Positions 7,730 to 16,346 of a DNA stretch of 64,000 nucleotides are shown piece by piece. The DNA lies in the NCBI GenBank assembly GCA_963725505.1, contig CAVRYN010000006.1:62001-126000 (forward strand), in the 5' to 3' direction. Numbering within the stretch: the stretch's first letter is position 1; each line of letters begins with the position of its first letter. The notes under the pieces are model-generated. The model was not told where the DNA came from, searched no databases, and worked only from the letters and a program-made list of their open reading frames with translations. The position numbers and the translations under genes were made by a program. Origin of the DNA: Udaeobacter sp963725505. GTDB lineage: Bacteria > Verrucomicrobiota > Verrucomicrobiia > Chthoniobacterales > UBA10450.

Positions 7730-8530
7730 CTAAAACTTGTAGATAATGGCGAAACTGGCGTTGTGTTCCCGCAAGCTGGCTTCGCTATTACCGATGAAGT
7801 TGCCAAAGCCAACGGTGCCTGACCTGTGATCGAAATCAATGTCGCCAAGATCGATATATTGGTATTGCATTCTTGCGCGCCAGTGAGCGGTGATCGCGTA
7901 TTCCAATCCGCCTCCGACCATCCAGCCGACGTTCGTCTCTGTTTGGCTACCACCTTCGGGCTCGAAGAAATAGGTATGATTACGAATCTGCTGAAAGAGA
8001 TCCAGATCACCGATGGCCAGTCCCCCGGTCACATAAGGCAGCCATTTGCAAAAGGCATAGCCAATTCGGGGCCCAATCGTAACCAGGTAATGTGTTTTGA
8101 AAGATGTCCTGATATCGAAGTTACCCTTCGCCGGAGCCTGAAAAATTCCGCTCTCATCTGAATCACGCAGCCAAAGGTACCCGCCCGCTGCTTCCAAGCC
8201 GACGACCCAGCGGTTGGTAAATTGATAATTGTAACCGATCAGACCGCCGAGCTCTGCCCCGCTGGCGTCAAGATTTTCCGGAGCATGCGCCTCCACCGCG
8301 TCGCGATCATGGGGACGAAAATTCCAATCTCCGCCCAGGCTAAGATCGGTATCGACGCTTCCAAATTTATAACCACCGAACACGCCGACGTAGAAACCAG
8401 TCCAATTAGGACAGGGCGTAGGTAGCGGCGCAACTTGCTTCATTTCCTTGCCCGAAAATCTCTCCGAACCAGCGTAGCTAAGTGAGCAAAACACCCATAG
8501 CGTGGAAAAGATTAAAGATAGTTTGTTCAT
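7730..8530 (-). CDS. Outer-membrane beta-barrel protein
   Basis: 266 residues with the ATG at 8530, chosen because a signal peptide starts there (MNKLSLIFSTLWVFCSLSYA). The mature chain contains CPNWTGFYVGVFGGYKFG near residue 40, the usual opening of small eight-stranded barrels of the Omp25/OmpA-like class, then repeated amphipathic strands (LGGLIGYNYQFTNRWVVGLE, YLVTIGPRIGYAF, MVGGGLEYAITAHWRARMQY) and a C-terminal YKF that fits the BAM recognition signal. I infer a structural or pore-forming outer-membrane protein. It is monocistronic and convergent with the sugar transporter gene (49 bases between stops). Confidence 0.88.
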   Translation of the reverse strand: MNKLSLIFSTLWVFCSLSYAGSERFSGKEMKQVAPLPTPCPNWTGFYVGVFGGYKFGSVDTDLSLGGDWNFRPHDRDAVEAHAPENLDASGAELGGLIGYNYQFTNRWVVGLEAAGGYLWLRDSDESGIFQAPAKGNFDIRTSFKTHYLVTIGPRIGYAFCKWLPYVTGGLAIGDLDLFQQIRNHTYFFEPEGGSQTETNVGWMVGGGLEYAITAHWRARMQYQYIDLGDIDFDHRSGTVGFGNFIGNSEASLREHNASFAIIYKF

Positions 8531-8618
8531 GAGCGCGTTTTTAGACGACGCAGAAAATTGCGTCAAGTCGCGAGCACGTCTCCACTCCGCCGGGAAGGTT
8601 TGGAAGCCAGAATTTCGA

Positions 8619-9584
8619 TTATCCGATTTTTTCGCGTCCATGCGGTTTCGTGAGATCAAGCACGGGACCAATGGGGACGATGCGGGTCGGATTAATTTCA
8701 GTGTGCGTCATGTAGTAATGGCGCTTGATATGATCGAAGTTGACGGTGTCGGCGATGCCGGGCTGCTGGTATAAATCCAGCAGATAGCCCTGCAAATTCC
8801 GATAGTCGATGACACGGCGCAGATTGCATTTGAAATGGCCGTGATAGACGGCGTCGAAACGCACCAGCGTGCAAAAAAGTCGCCAGTCCGCCTCGACAAT
8901 ACGATCACCGAACAAGTATCGACTCCTCGATAAACGCTCTTCGAGTTCGTCCAGCGCTTCAAAAAGTTTGCGGCAGGCGATCTCATATGGCCGCTGGCGC
9001 GTGGCGAAACCAGCTCGGTAAACGCCGTTGTTTACATTGTCGTGCAGAAAACGAGAGAGCTTTGCGTGCTCCGCTGCGATGTCTTTCGGAAAAAAATCGA
9101 CATCTTTGTTCTCAGCGAAGTCATTAAACACATCGTTGAACATGCGGCAGATGTCGTCCTCGCAATTGTTGACGATCCGCTTCGTTTCTTTGTCCCAGAG
9201 CACCGGCACGGTCACGCGCTGATCGAAATGGGGATCGGTGGCTTTGTAAGCTTCGCTTAAAAATTGGAAGCCGTTGACGGGATCGGTTGATTCGAATGGC
9301 GCACCCGGCTGAATTTTGCCCGAGGGATCGCGAAACGCCCAGCCTTCCTCATCCCGAATCGGATCGACTACTGTCAGGCCGATTGCGCCTTCGAGTCCTT
9401 TTAGTTTTCGAAAAATAACCGTGCGACTTGCCCATGGGCAGGCCAGTGAAACGTAGAGATGATAACGATCTTTCGCGGCGGCGTAACGTGTCGATCCATC
9501 ATTCGTGATCCATTCACGGAACACGTCCTCCTGTCGCTGAAATTCTCCAGACTCAGTCTGCTCGGTTGGAAATTGCGCCTTCAT
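8619..9584 (-). CDS. Glutathionyl-hydroquinone reductase (GST superfamily, Xi class)
   Basis: 321 residues from the ATG at 9584 (a GTG two codons earlier is possible). The thioredoxin-fold N-terminal domain carries the family phrase YHLYVSLACPWASR with the catalytic cysteine in ACPWA (about residue 48), and GLTVVDPIRDEEGWAF; the C-terminal helical domain contains NNGVYRAGFATRQRPYE and LFGDRIVEADWRLFCTL. The family (E. coli YqjG, yeast ECM4) removes glutathione from glutathionyl-hydroquinones. This implies use of glutathione or an analogue. The start codon abuts a palindromic repeat of the CACGAATGGACACG type. Confidence 0.93.
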   Translation of the reverse strand: MKAQFPTEQTESGEFQRQEDVFREWITNDGSTRYAAAKDRYHLYVSLACPWASRTVIFRKLKGLEGAIGLTVVDPIRDEEGWAFRDPSGKIQPGAPFESTDPVNGFQFLSEAYKATDPHFDQRVTVPVLWDKETKRIVNNCEDDICRMFNDVFNDFAENKDVDFFPKDIAAEHAKLSRFLHDNVNNGVYRAGFATRQRPYEIACRKLFEALDELEERLSRSRYLFGDRIVEADWRLFCTLVRFDAVYHGHFKCNLRRVIDYRNLQGYLLDLYQQPGIADTVNFDHIKRHYYMTHTEINPTRIVPIGPVLDLTKPHGREKIG

Positions 9585-9645
9585 AACCACGAATGGACAC
9601 GAATGGCCGTGAATTCACAATCTGTTCGTGTCTATTCGCATGATT
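9585..9645. repeat. CACGAATGGACACGAAT inverted repeat
   Basis: The left arm CCACGAATGGACACGAAT and right arm TTCGTGTCTATTCG are imperfect complements, separated by about 20 bases. A second copy of this family lies at 59248-59330 and a related CACAGATGAACACAGATC copy at 16090-16172. It sits between the start of the reductase gene and the HNH gene, which are divergent. Confidence 0.7.
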
Positions 9646-9774
9646 AGTGAATCGCGCGAGCCGCCAGTTCTGGCGCCCCACCACGTTGACAGCGAAAAAT
9701 GCCAGTGGTACCGTCGCGCAAATTTACGCGGAAGTCCGCAAAACGCGGGCGATAACGCAGGTTTCCGTAGAGAT

Positions 9775-10386
9775 TTGCATACTTCATTAAACAGTCAGGT
9801 TCTGGTGTTAAACCGCCTCTGGCAGGCAGTGAATATCTGCTCGGCCCGACGGGCGTTTGCGCTAGTGTATGCGGGTCACGCCCAAATTGTCTCGTCCGAC
9901 GACACCAACAATTTCTTGACGCACGATTTCGAAAGCTGGCGCGATTTGTCCGCGAACGCGCCGGACCATGAGGTGGTAACGACGATTTCGTTCAAGATTC
10001 GCATCCCGCGGGTGATTGTGCTGCTGGTCTTCGATCGGCTTCCGAAAAAGGAAGTAAAGTTTACCCGCCACAACGTGTTCGAGCGCGACAAGAACACCTG
10101 CCAGTACTGCGGCGAGGTTTTTGATCGGAGCGAGCTGAATCTCGATCACATCGTGCCGCGCGACCGCGGAGGGACGACGACGTGGGAAAACGTGGTTTGC
10201 TCATGCATTGCCTGCAATACCCGTAAAGGCAATCGACTTCCGCGAGAAGCGCACATGAGCCTGATCCGCAAACCTAAGCGGCCGAAATGGCGACCGTTCG
10301 TTCAGATTACGTTTGCCGCTCCGCAGCACGATCTGTGGAAGCACTTTGTCGATCTCGCTTACTGGAACGTCGAGCTGAGTGACTAG
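9775..10386 (+). CDS. HNH endonuclease
   Basis: 203 residues if translation begins at the TTG at 9775 (L/M-HTSLNSQVLVLNRLWQAV), where the family usually begins; the open frame runs further upstream but that part translates a palindromic repeat. The C-terminal half is a complete zinc-stabilised HNH nuclease: CQYCGE (about residue 117), LDHIVPRDRGG (His and Asp of the HNH motif), the Asn of TTWENVV and the second zinc pair CSCIACNTRKGNR. Stand-alone proteins of this form are widespread and mostly uncharacterised; roles in phage defence or DNA processing are only guesses. It is convergent with nuoN. Confidence 0.88.
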   Translation: MHTSLNSQVLVLNRLWQAVNICSARRAFALVYAGHAQIVSSDDTNNFLTHDFESWRDLSANAPDHEVVTTISFKIRIPRVIVLLVFDRLPKKEVKFTRHNVFERDKNTCQYCGEVFDRSELNLDHIVPRDRGGTTTWENVVCSCIACNTRKGNRLPREAHMSLIRKPKRPKWRPFVQITFAAPQHDLWKHFVDLAYWNVELSD

Positions 10387-10448
10387 CGCCACGTAGCGGC
10401 GAAGAGTTACCAAGTCACAACGTCAAAAAGGTTCAACGTTGTAGTTTT

Positions 10449-11873
10449 TTAACGTTTCAAGGCTTCAAAAATCGGCTGGGGATAAACGCCCAGCCAGATC
10501 GTCGCCATAATCAATGCGCTGATTGCGACGCGCGACAGTCCGTTCACGGGAATCCTATCGACCTTACTCGTGGACTGCCAGTACATCGCGCGAACGACCT
10601 TAAGATAATAATAAAATCCACAGCCGACTGTGATCACTCCAACAATCACGAGCGCGATCTGGCGCTGCAGAACCGCTGCGTAAAAGATATAAAACTTGCC
10701 CAAAAATCCAGCCGTAAACGGAACACCCGCCAGCGAGACCATCCCAACAAGCATCGCGAACGCGAGAAATGGCGAACGTTTAGCCAGGCCGTCAAAATCG
10801 GAAATTTCTTCGCCGGTCTGCTGAGCGACAACGATCAAGATTGCGAAGCTGAGCAGAGTCATCAGCAGGTAAGCCACCAAATAAAAACTCACCGCGGCAA
10901 GATCGAAACAGACGACGCCAATCAAAAGGTATCCGGCATGCGCGATACTGGAATAAGCGAGCAGCCGCTTCAGGTTCGTCTGCGGCAGCGCTGCGAGATT
11001 TCCGTAAATCAATGTGAGCAGCGCGAGCAAGACGATCAGCCGCTGTGTTTGCGGCAGGTTCATGAACGGCTGCAAAACCCGTATCAGCACGATGAACCCC
11101 GCCGCTTTTGAACCAACCGAGAGATATGCAGTCACCGGAGTGGGCGCACCTTGGTAAACATCAGGCACCCAGATTTGGAACGGCACAGCCGCAATCTTAA
11201 AACCAAGCGCGACCAGAACGAGTACCATGCCGAGCAGCGCTGCACCGCGATCTGTAGCCGGATTCGCTAGCGCCTCGGCGACGCGGTGCAGATTCGTCTG
11301 GCCGGTCACGCCGAAGATCCACGCGATTCCATAGACTAGAAACGCCGTGGACAGCGCGCTGAGCACCAGATATTTCATTCCGGCTTCGAGGGTGATCGGA
11401 TTGCGCCGGGTAAAGCTGACCAGCACGTAAAACGAAACGGCCACCAGCTCTAACGAGACAAAGATGAAGACGAAATCGATTGCCGAAACGAGGTACATCA
11501 GCCCGACGCACGTGAAAACAGGGAGCGCGAAAAATTCGCCTAGACCTGCCTGTGGTGTTGCGCCAGGAAAAGAACTGCGCACTACGGGCGCATAATCTGT
11601 CATCATGATCAGCACGAAGATTGTGGTTAGCAGCGCGAATTGCTTGAAAAAGATCGATAGACGGTCCGCGGTATAAAAACTCCAGAAACCCGTCGCTTGG
11701 TCCGGCGAGGGTGACGGAGCGACGAAGAATGTGCCGAGAAGAACAACCGCAAGGCCGGCAATTGCAGCGAAGGCCAGAATACGTTTGTCGATTTTCGTGG
11801 CAAACGCTTCGACCATCAGAATCGCCATCCCGAGCACCAGCACTGCAATCTCAAGCATGGGCGCTGTGATCAT
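10449..11873 (-). CDS. nuoN: NADH-quinone oxidoreductase subunit N
   Basis: 474 residues, about 14 membrane helices, one of three antiporter-like proton-pumping subunits of complex I. Family residues are seen in SLELVAVSFYVLVSFTRR (about residue 140-157, with the key Glu), LGFKIAAVPFQIWVPDVYQG (about residue 230, with the key Lys) and LLAYSSIAHAGYLLIG. It is the last gene of the nuo operon; its ATG (11873-11871) overlaps the nuoM stop by four bases (ATGA), pointing to coupled translation. A short AACGTT-type inverted repeat follows the stop and may end the transcript. Confidence 0.96.
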   Translation of the reverse strand: MITAPMLEIAVLVLGMAILMVEAFATKIDKRILAFAAIAGLAVVLLGTFFVAPSPSPDQATGFWSFYTADRLSIFFKQFALLTTIFVLIMMTDYAPVVRSSFPGATPQAGLGEFFALPVFTCVGLMYLVSAIDFVFIFVSLELVAVSFYVLVSFTRRNPITLEAGMKYLVLSALSTAFLVYGIAWIFGVTGQTNLHRVAEALANPATDRGAALLGMVLVLVALGFKIAAVPFQIWVPDVYQGAPTPVTAYLSVGSKAAGFIVLIRVLQPFMNLPQTQRLIVLLALLTLIYGNLAALPQTNLKRLLAYSSIAHAGYLLIGVVCFDLAAVSFYLVAYLLMTLLSFAILIVVAQQTGEEISDFDGLAKRSPFLAFAMLVGMVSLAGVPFTAGFLGKFYIFYAAVLQRQIALVIVGVITVGCGFYYYLKVVRAMYWQSTSKVDRIPVNGLSRVAISALIMATIWLGVYPQPIFEALKR

Positions 11874-13453
11874 TGCAGGTTGTAGCCACGCCCCTGTGGG
11901 GCGTCTTCTTCATACTGCCTCAGGATTCGCGGACGGCGCACAGCGCCGTGGCTACAGCGCTGGGTACCTGTGAGATAATTATTCGTCGTGAGATACGCGC
12001 GAAACCCAGGCGTGACGATTTGCACCAGCGATTGCGGAAAAAATCCGTAGCAAACGAGCGCGCCCACCAGCAGCGTCACCGGCACACGCAACGCCGGGCG
12101 AAGATCGACAAGTTGTCTCCACTGGTCGTTTATCGTGCCCATGAACGTTTTGCGATAGGCTCGCAACATGTAAACCGTCGAAATCACGACCCCCCAGAGC
12201 GCAAGCACCGTGGTGATTTGAAAAATATGAAAGCCATCCACCGTCCAGCCGTTCTTGAACGCGCCAAAGAAGATCATGATTTCTCCGGCAAAGTTCGCGA
12301 AGCCGGGAAGGCCTATCGCAGCGAACACACCGATGCCAAAAGCGAGCCCGGCGAAAGGCATCACTCTGGCAAGACCGCCAAGTTCATCGAAAGCCAATGT
12401 GCCCGTTCGCTGACGTAATTCGCCTGCAAGGGCAAATAGCAGCGCAATTGAAATACCATGAGCGAACATCAAAACGGCCGCGCCGGTCACACCAAGAATG
12501 CCAGCGCTGGCGATTCCGAGAAGAATGTAACCCATGTGCATCACGCTCGAGTAACCGAGCATCCAATCGAGCCGCTTCTGGGCAATTGTGACGAGGCCGA
12601 CGTAAATGATGTTCCCGAGGAGCAGAACGACGAGGAGGGTCGTCCAGTGTCGCGCGCCCTCCGGCAGGAGGGGAATGGCCAGACGCAAAAGGCCGTACAG
12701 CCCAAATTTTTTTAGCACTCCTGCATGCAACATTGCCGCCGGAGCCGGAGCCGACGCGTAAGCTTCCGGCGCCCATGTGTGAAACGGGAAGAGCGAAACG
12801 AGAATTCCAAAACCAATAAGCAACAAGAGATAGATGTGATGTTGTGCATCTGCTGCAATTTGGCCCAGTGAAGCTGCAACCGTTAATGCGCGAATGTCGA
12901 AGCTGCGCAATGGGGCCGGAACGCTTTGGTAAAGCAAGATCAAACCCAGCAGCAGAACAAAACTTCCGATCCCTAGATAAATCGTAATTTTCCATGCGGC
13001 CGCTACCCGATTTCCGCTTCCCCAGATTCCGATCAACAAAAATGTGGGAATGAGCGCGAGCTCGTGAAATGCGTAAAAGAAAAATAAGTCGATTGACGCA
13101 AATGCGCCGATTGCGCCCCCGGAAATGAACAAAAGACAGGCGTAGAACGTATTTTCATATCTCTCAATTGTGCCGGCGAACCAGACCGCAGCCAGGGTAA
13201 CAATGGCGGCAAGCAGCACCATTATGAGGCTCAAGCCGTCAATGCCCGTGGTGAAGCTGAGTCGCCACTCAGGAGATATGGTAAATGAGGTGACGTGTTG
13301 AAAGTCGTGGCCGTCGTATCCAAAAGTCGCAAGGAGAAACAGCGCCGACGCAAACGTTAAAACCGACGCGGCTAATGCCGTCTTGCGCGCAGGCGTACCA
13401 ACCATGATCAAAATGGCTGCGACGATCGGGCAGAAAATGATAAAAAGAACCAT
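11870..13453 (-). CDS. nuoM: NADH-quinone oxidoreductase subunit M
   Basis: 527 residues from the ATG at 13453, which overlaps the nuoL stop by one base (TAATG); the longer frame upstream is inside nuoL. Antiporter-like membrane subunit of complex I with key residues in FYAFHELALIPTFLLIG (Glu, about residue 140) and PFHTWAPEAYASAPAPAAML (Lys-to-Thr region, about residue 223) and LLGYSSVMHMGYILLG. The last ~28 residues (RCSHGAVRRPRILRQYEEDA onward) are rich in Arg and polar residues, unlike a membrane subunit. They are the translation of a palindromic element at 11881-11956. The element thus appears to have replaced the native C-terminus or stop. Confidence 0.95.
   Translation of the reverse strand: MVLFIIFCPIVAAILIMVGTPARKTALAASVLTFASALFLLATFGYDGHDFQHVTSFTISPEWRLSFTTGIDGLSLIMVLLAAIVTLAAVWFAGTIERYENTFYACLLFISGGAIGAFASIDLFFFYAFHELALIPTFLLIGIWGSGNRVAAAWKITIYLGIGSFVLLLGLILLYQSVPAPLRSFDIRALTVAASLGQIAADAQHHIYLLLLIGFGILVSLFPFHTWAPEAYASAPAPAAMLHAGVLKKFGLYGLLRLAIPLLPEGARHWTTLLVVLLLGNIIYVGLVTIAQKRLDWMLGYSSVMHMGYILLGIASAGILGVTGAAVLMFAHGISIALLFALAGELRQRTGTLAFDELGGLARVMPFAGLAFGIGVFAAIGLPGFANFAGEIMIFFGAFKNGWTVDGFHIFQITTVLALWGVVISTVYMLRAYRKTFMGTINDQWRQLVDLRPALRVPVTLLVGALVCYGFFPQSLVQIVTPGFRAYLTTNNYLTGTQRCSHGAVRRPRILRQYEEDAPQGRGYNLQ
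11881..11956. repeat. TGTAGCC...GGCTACA palindrome at the nuoM/nuoN junction
   Basis: TGTAGCCACGCCCCTGTGGG GCGTC and ACGGCGCACAGCGCCGTGGC TACA are terminal inverted repeats (TGTAGCCACG/CGTGGCTACA), each with its own inner hairpin. The element is translated in the nuoM frame as its C-terminal tail and ends four bases before the nuoN start overlap. Confidence 0.8.
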
Positions 13454-15249
13454 TAGCGGAAAACGGCGAAATAGATGATGGCAACGACGCCCAAACCAAA
13501 CAGGAACACGTAGGCTTGCAGGTTTCCCACTTGAACTAGCCGCAAGAGAGCGCCAATGCCCCAGGTCCCACGACTGCTCCCGCCCACCGCGCCGGCATCG
13601 ATGATCCATCGATCAAAGAAACCTGACACGCGTGCCAGGAGTTCCTGCGTCCAGTAAATCAGCCAGCTATAGAACTCGTCGAAGTAAAATTTATGGCGCA
13701 GAACCTCGACATCGATTGGGTCGTGCGCCCGGTTGCGGTAAAGAGCAATCGCCAGCCCGCTTCCCACAATCAGCGCGAGGATCGCAAGCACGGGAACAAG
13801 GCTTGGGACATCCTTTTCGACTGGGAGGGTGAGGAAGTTTCGTGCGAAAAATGCAAATCCGCCGAGTGCCGCCAGGAGCGCGAGCACGGTCAGCGGCACT
13901 GTCATTACCGGCGGTGATTCGCGGCTTTCGCGCGCGATGTCGCTGTGTGGGGCTCCGAAGAAAACAATGACGAGCATCCGTATGACGTAGAACGCTGTCA
14001 GAAACGCCGTGAACAACGCCACGGCGAAAATCGGCGTGTTGCGTTCGTAGGCGAGCGCAAGAATTGCGTCCTTGCTAAAAAATCCGCTGAACGGCGGGCA
14101 ACCGATCAACGCCAGCGCCCCAACGGCGAAAGTCACAAATGTGATCGGCAGCCTTCGCGAAAGCCCTCCCATTTTCCAGATGTCTTGCTCGTGATGAAGC
14201 ATGACAATGACTGAGCCGGCGGCGAGGAAGAGCAGCGCTTTGAAAAACGCATGAGTAAACAGGTGAAACATGGCTGCATCATTCGAGGCAAGACCCACCG
14301 CCATGACCATGTAACCGAGTTGCGAGAGCGTGGAGTAAGCGAGGATCCGCTTGATATCGTTCTGCTGGGTAGCGATTAACGCAGCCATCACCGCGGTGAT
14401 CGTGCCGATCCACGCAATAACCAGAAGCGCCGTTTGTGAAGATTGAATGACAAACGCAATACGCACCAGCATGTAAACACCTGCCGCCACCATCGTCGCG
14501 GCGTGGATTAACGCAGAGATTGGCGTCGGACCTTCCATCGCGTCTGGAAGCCAGACGTGCAGCGGAAACTGGGCCGACTTTCCAACGGCACCGCAGAAAA
14601 CCAAAAGCGCGACAACTGTGACAAACGTCGAGTGACTCGCCAGTGTCGACATCCGCGGCGCGATCTCAGCGAAAACGACAGAGCCGGTCGCTATCCAAAC
14701 CATCAGAATTCCAACCATGAACCCGAAATCGCCAATGCGCGTAGTGATGAATGCTTTGTTGGCCGCATCCGCAGCGGCATCGCGATAAAACCAGTGGCCG
14801 ATCAAGACGTAAGAAGTAAAGCCGACCAATTCCCAAAACATGAAAAGCATGACGAAATTGTTTGCGAGAACGATCCCGAGCATCGCGAACATGAAGAGCG
14901 ACAACGCGGCGAAGTAGCGGGACTTGCCATCGTCGTCCCGCATGTAACCCAGCGAATAGATATGAATGATGGCTCCTATACCGGAAACCAGAACCACCAT
15001 TGTCCTGCTCAACTGATCCAGCGTCAGGCCAAGCGGCACGCGGAAGACCGGACTGATATCGATCCAGACGAACTCAGCGGCGGCGCTGGTTCGATGGACA
15101 AAGATCAAACAACTGCAGATAAAACTCACCAACACCGCGACGATTGAGATCGAACAGCTCAACGTTTTCCATCGCAGGGTGAACAACGTGGTCACAGCCG
15201 CGCTAAGCAGCGGCGCGAGCAGAATGAGCCAGGGCAAGATTGAGTTCAT
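13453..15249 (-). CDS. nuoL: NADH-quinone oxidoreductase subunit L
   Basis: 598 residues, close to the family norm. It is the distal proton-pumping subunit of complex I, with the long lateral helix expected near the C-terminus. Diagnostic stretches: MLFMFWELVGFTSYVLIGHW (about residue 140), GKSAQFPLHVWLPDAMEGPT (about residue 226), PISALIHAATMVAAGVYMLV, and LAYSTLSQLGYMVMAVGL. Starts with ATG at 15249, 16 bases after nuoK. All four spacing relations in this stretch (nuoJ to nuoN) are under 20 bases or overlapping, so it is one transcript. Confidence 0.97.
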   Translation of the reverse strand: MNSILPWLILLAPLLSAAVTTLFTLRWKTLSCSISIVAVLVSFICSCLIFVHRTSAAAEFVWIDISPVFRVPLGLTLDQLSRTMVVLVSGIGAIIHIYSLGYMRDDDGKSRYFAALSLFMFAMLGIVLANNFVMLFMFWELVGFTSYVLIGHWFYRDAAADAANKAFITTRIGDFGFMVGILMVWIATGSVVFAEIAPRMSTLASHSTFVTVVALLVFCGAVGKSAQFPLHVWLPDAMEGPTPISALIHAATMVAAGVYMLVRIAFVIQSSQTALLVIAWIGTITAVMAALIATQQNDIKRILAYSTLSQLGYMVMAVGLASNDAAMFHLFTHAFFKALLFLAAGSVIVMLHHEQDIWKMGGLSRRLPITFVTFAVGALALIGCPPFSGFFSKDAILALAYERNTPIFAVALFTAFLTAFYVIRMLVIVFFGAPHSDIARESRESPPVMTVPLTVLALLAALGGFAFFARNFLTLPVEKDVPSLVPVLAILALIVGSGLAIALYRNRAHDPIDVEVLRHKFYFDEFYSWLIYWTQELLARVSGFFDRWIIDAGAVGGSSRGTWGIGALLRLVQVGNLQAYVFLFGLGVVAIIYFAVFR

Positions 15250-15265
15250 GAGACGAGTCGCTCGC

Positions 15266-15586
15266 TTAGAATTTCAAGCTGCTGATGTCTTTGACGTCCG
15301 TCGTCTGCCTTGCGCGAAATAAGGCGACAAGGATCGCGAGGCCAACAGCAACTTCGGCTGCTGCAACCGTAATGATGAAGAAAACGAAGACTTGCGCGTT
15401 GTAATTCGGCAGACCGGTTGGATCGACACGAAACCGCGAGAACGCGACAAGGGATAGGTTTGCCGCGTTCAACATCAACTCCAGTGACATGAGGATAATG
15501 ATGAGATTGCGTCGTAACATCACTCCGGCAAACCCAATTGAAAAAAGAATGCCGCTTACGAGGAGATAATCGCCGAGTGTGATCAT
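15266..15586 (-). CDS. nuoK: NADH-quinone oxidoreductase subunit K
   Basis: 106 residues and three membrane helices, the expected size. The conserved Glu-bearing segments are ILMSLELMLNAANLSLVAFS (about residue 31-50) and VFFIITVAAAEVAVGLAI (about residue 69-86). It begins one base after the nuoJ stop codon, and nuoL follows 16 bases later. Part of the membrane arm that carries protons in complex I. Confidence 0.96.
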   Translation of the reverse strand: MITLGDYLLVSGILFSIGFAGVMLRRNLIIILMSLELMLNAANLSLVAFSRFRVDPTGLPNYNAQVFVFFIITVAAAEVAVGLAILVALFRARQTTDVKDISSLKF

Positions 15587-15587
15587 C

Positions 15588-16091
15588 CTATCGACGCTCG
15601 CGTTTGCTCAAAAGCACCACGCCGACAGTCGCCACCAGCACGAGAACACCGACGATTTGAAACGGCAGATTGTAATTACGGAAAAGCAACGCGCCGATAT
15701 TCCACACGTCGTCAGTTGTCGATCTTGCGAGCGGCGGAAAAGTCTGTCGGGCAGCTTGGAAGTGTCCAATCACAAAGCAAATCTGAACGAGCAAGACGAG
15801 CGCCACGCCAATGCCTCCCGCGGCAGCGAGCCAATTGATTCGACGCCGTTCTTCGGCCTGCAGGTTAAGAAGCATGATGATGAAAAGGAAAAGCACCATC
15901 ACGGCGCCTGCGTAAACCAGCACCTGAATGATGCCGACAAAGAAGGCGTCAAGCGACATGAAAAGCGCAGCCAGCCCAAGGAATGAAACAACGAGGCTGA
16001 GCGCGCTTGCGACCGGATTGCGGTTGACGACAACGGCGGCACCAAAGATCAGCGTCATCAGTGCAAAGACCCAAAATAAGAATGGCGACAT
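15588..16091 (-). CDS. nuoJ: NADH-quinone oxidoreductase subunit J
   Basis: 167 residues with five membrane helices. The family signature is QVLVYAGAVMVLFLFIIMLL (about residue 56-75), which includes the pi-bulge region of TM3. Ends with a basic tail LLSKRERR. It is separated from nuoI by about 255 bases, the only wide gap in the J-N block, and that gap is filled by two palindromic repeats and a duplicated nuoI tail. Confidence 0.95.
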   Translation of the reverse strand: MSPFLFWVFALMTLIFGAAVVVNRNPVASALSLVVSFLGLAALFMSLDAFFVGIIQVLVYAGAVMVLFLFIIMLLNLQAEERRRINWLAAAGGIGVALVLLVQICFVIGHFQAARQTFPPLARSTTDDVWNIGALLFRNYNLPFQIVGVLVLVATVGVVLLSKRERR

Positions 16092-16172
16092 CTCTCAGGC
16101 CACAGATGAACACAGATCAAACACAGATGTAAAATCCGAATCTGAAAGATCTGCGAACATCTGTGTCAATAT
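16090..16172. repeat. CACAGATGAACACAGATC inverted repeat
   Basis: CCACAGATGAACACAGATC and GATCTGCGAACATCTGTG form imperfect inverted arms. Related in design to the CACGAATGGACACG family at 9585 and 59248. Lies immediately upstream of nuoJ inside the operon, so it is transcribed. Confidence 0.6.
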
Positions 16173-16179
16173 GTGCCGT

Positions 16180-16233
16180 TTACCTCGTCTCGTTCCACTT
16201 CGACACCACGCCATGCATAACTCCGCCGATTAC
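16180..16233 (-). pseudogene. Remnant duplicate of the nuoI 3' end
   Basis: The minus strand reads VIGGVMHGVVSKWNETR followed by TAA (16182-16180). The end of intact nuoI 0.17 kb away reads EIGGVMHGVVLKWNEKK and TAA. Thirteen of seventeen residues agree while most codons differ at the third base, so the two tails diverged as coding sequence before they came to lie side by side. The palindromic element 16234-16341 sits exactly between them. Confidence 0.75.
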
Positions 16234-16341
16234 TGTCATCCTGAACGAAGTGAAGGATCTCACACAAGCTCATTGATTACGCAAAGCATCACGCGCGCTG
16301 CATGCTGGAGTGTGAGGTCCCTCGCTCCGCTCGGGATGACC
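16234..16341. repeat. GTCAT-CC-GA-CGAAGTGAAGGATC palindrome (copy 1 of 5)
   Basis: Outer arms TGTCATCCTGAACGAAGTGA and CCCTCGCTCCGCTCGGGATG AC are imperfect inverted repeats. Other copies: 35982-36144, 59644-59768, 61401-61492 and a partial one at 63951-64000. This copy separates nuoI from a duplicated nuoI tail. Confidence 0.85.
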
Positions 16342-16346
16342 CTGCT

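Noticed and set aside
9628..9774. Upstream extension of the HNH endonuclease to the ATG at 9628
   Set aside because: The added ~49 residues include the translation of a palindromic repeat and do not resemble the family; the TTG at 9775 matches the usual N-terminus.
14557..15147. 196-codon plus-strand open frame opposite nuoL
   Set aside because: Antisense shadow; low-complexity Arg/Asp/His-rich translation.
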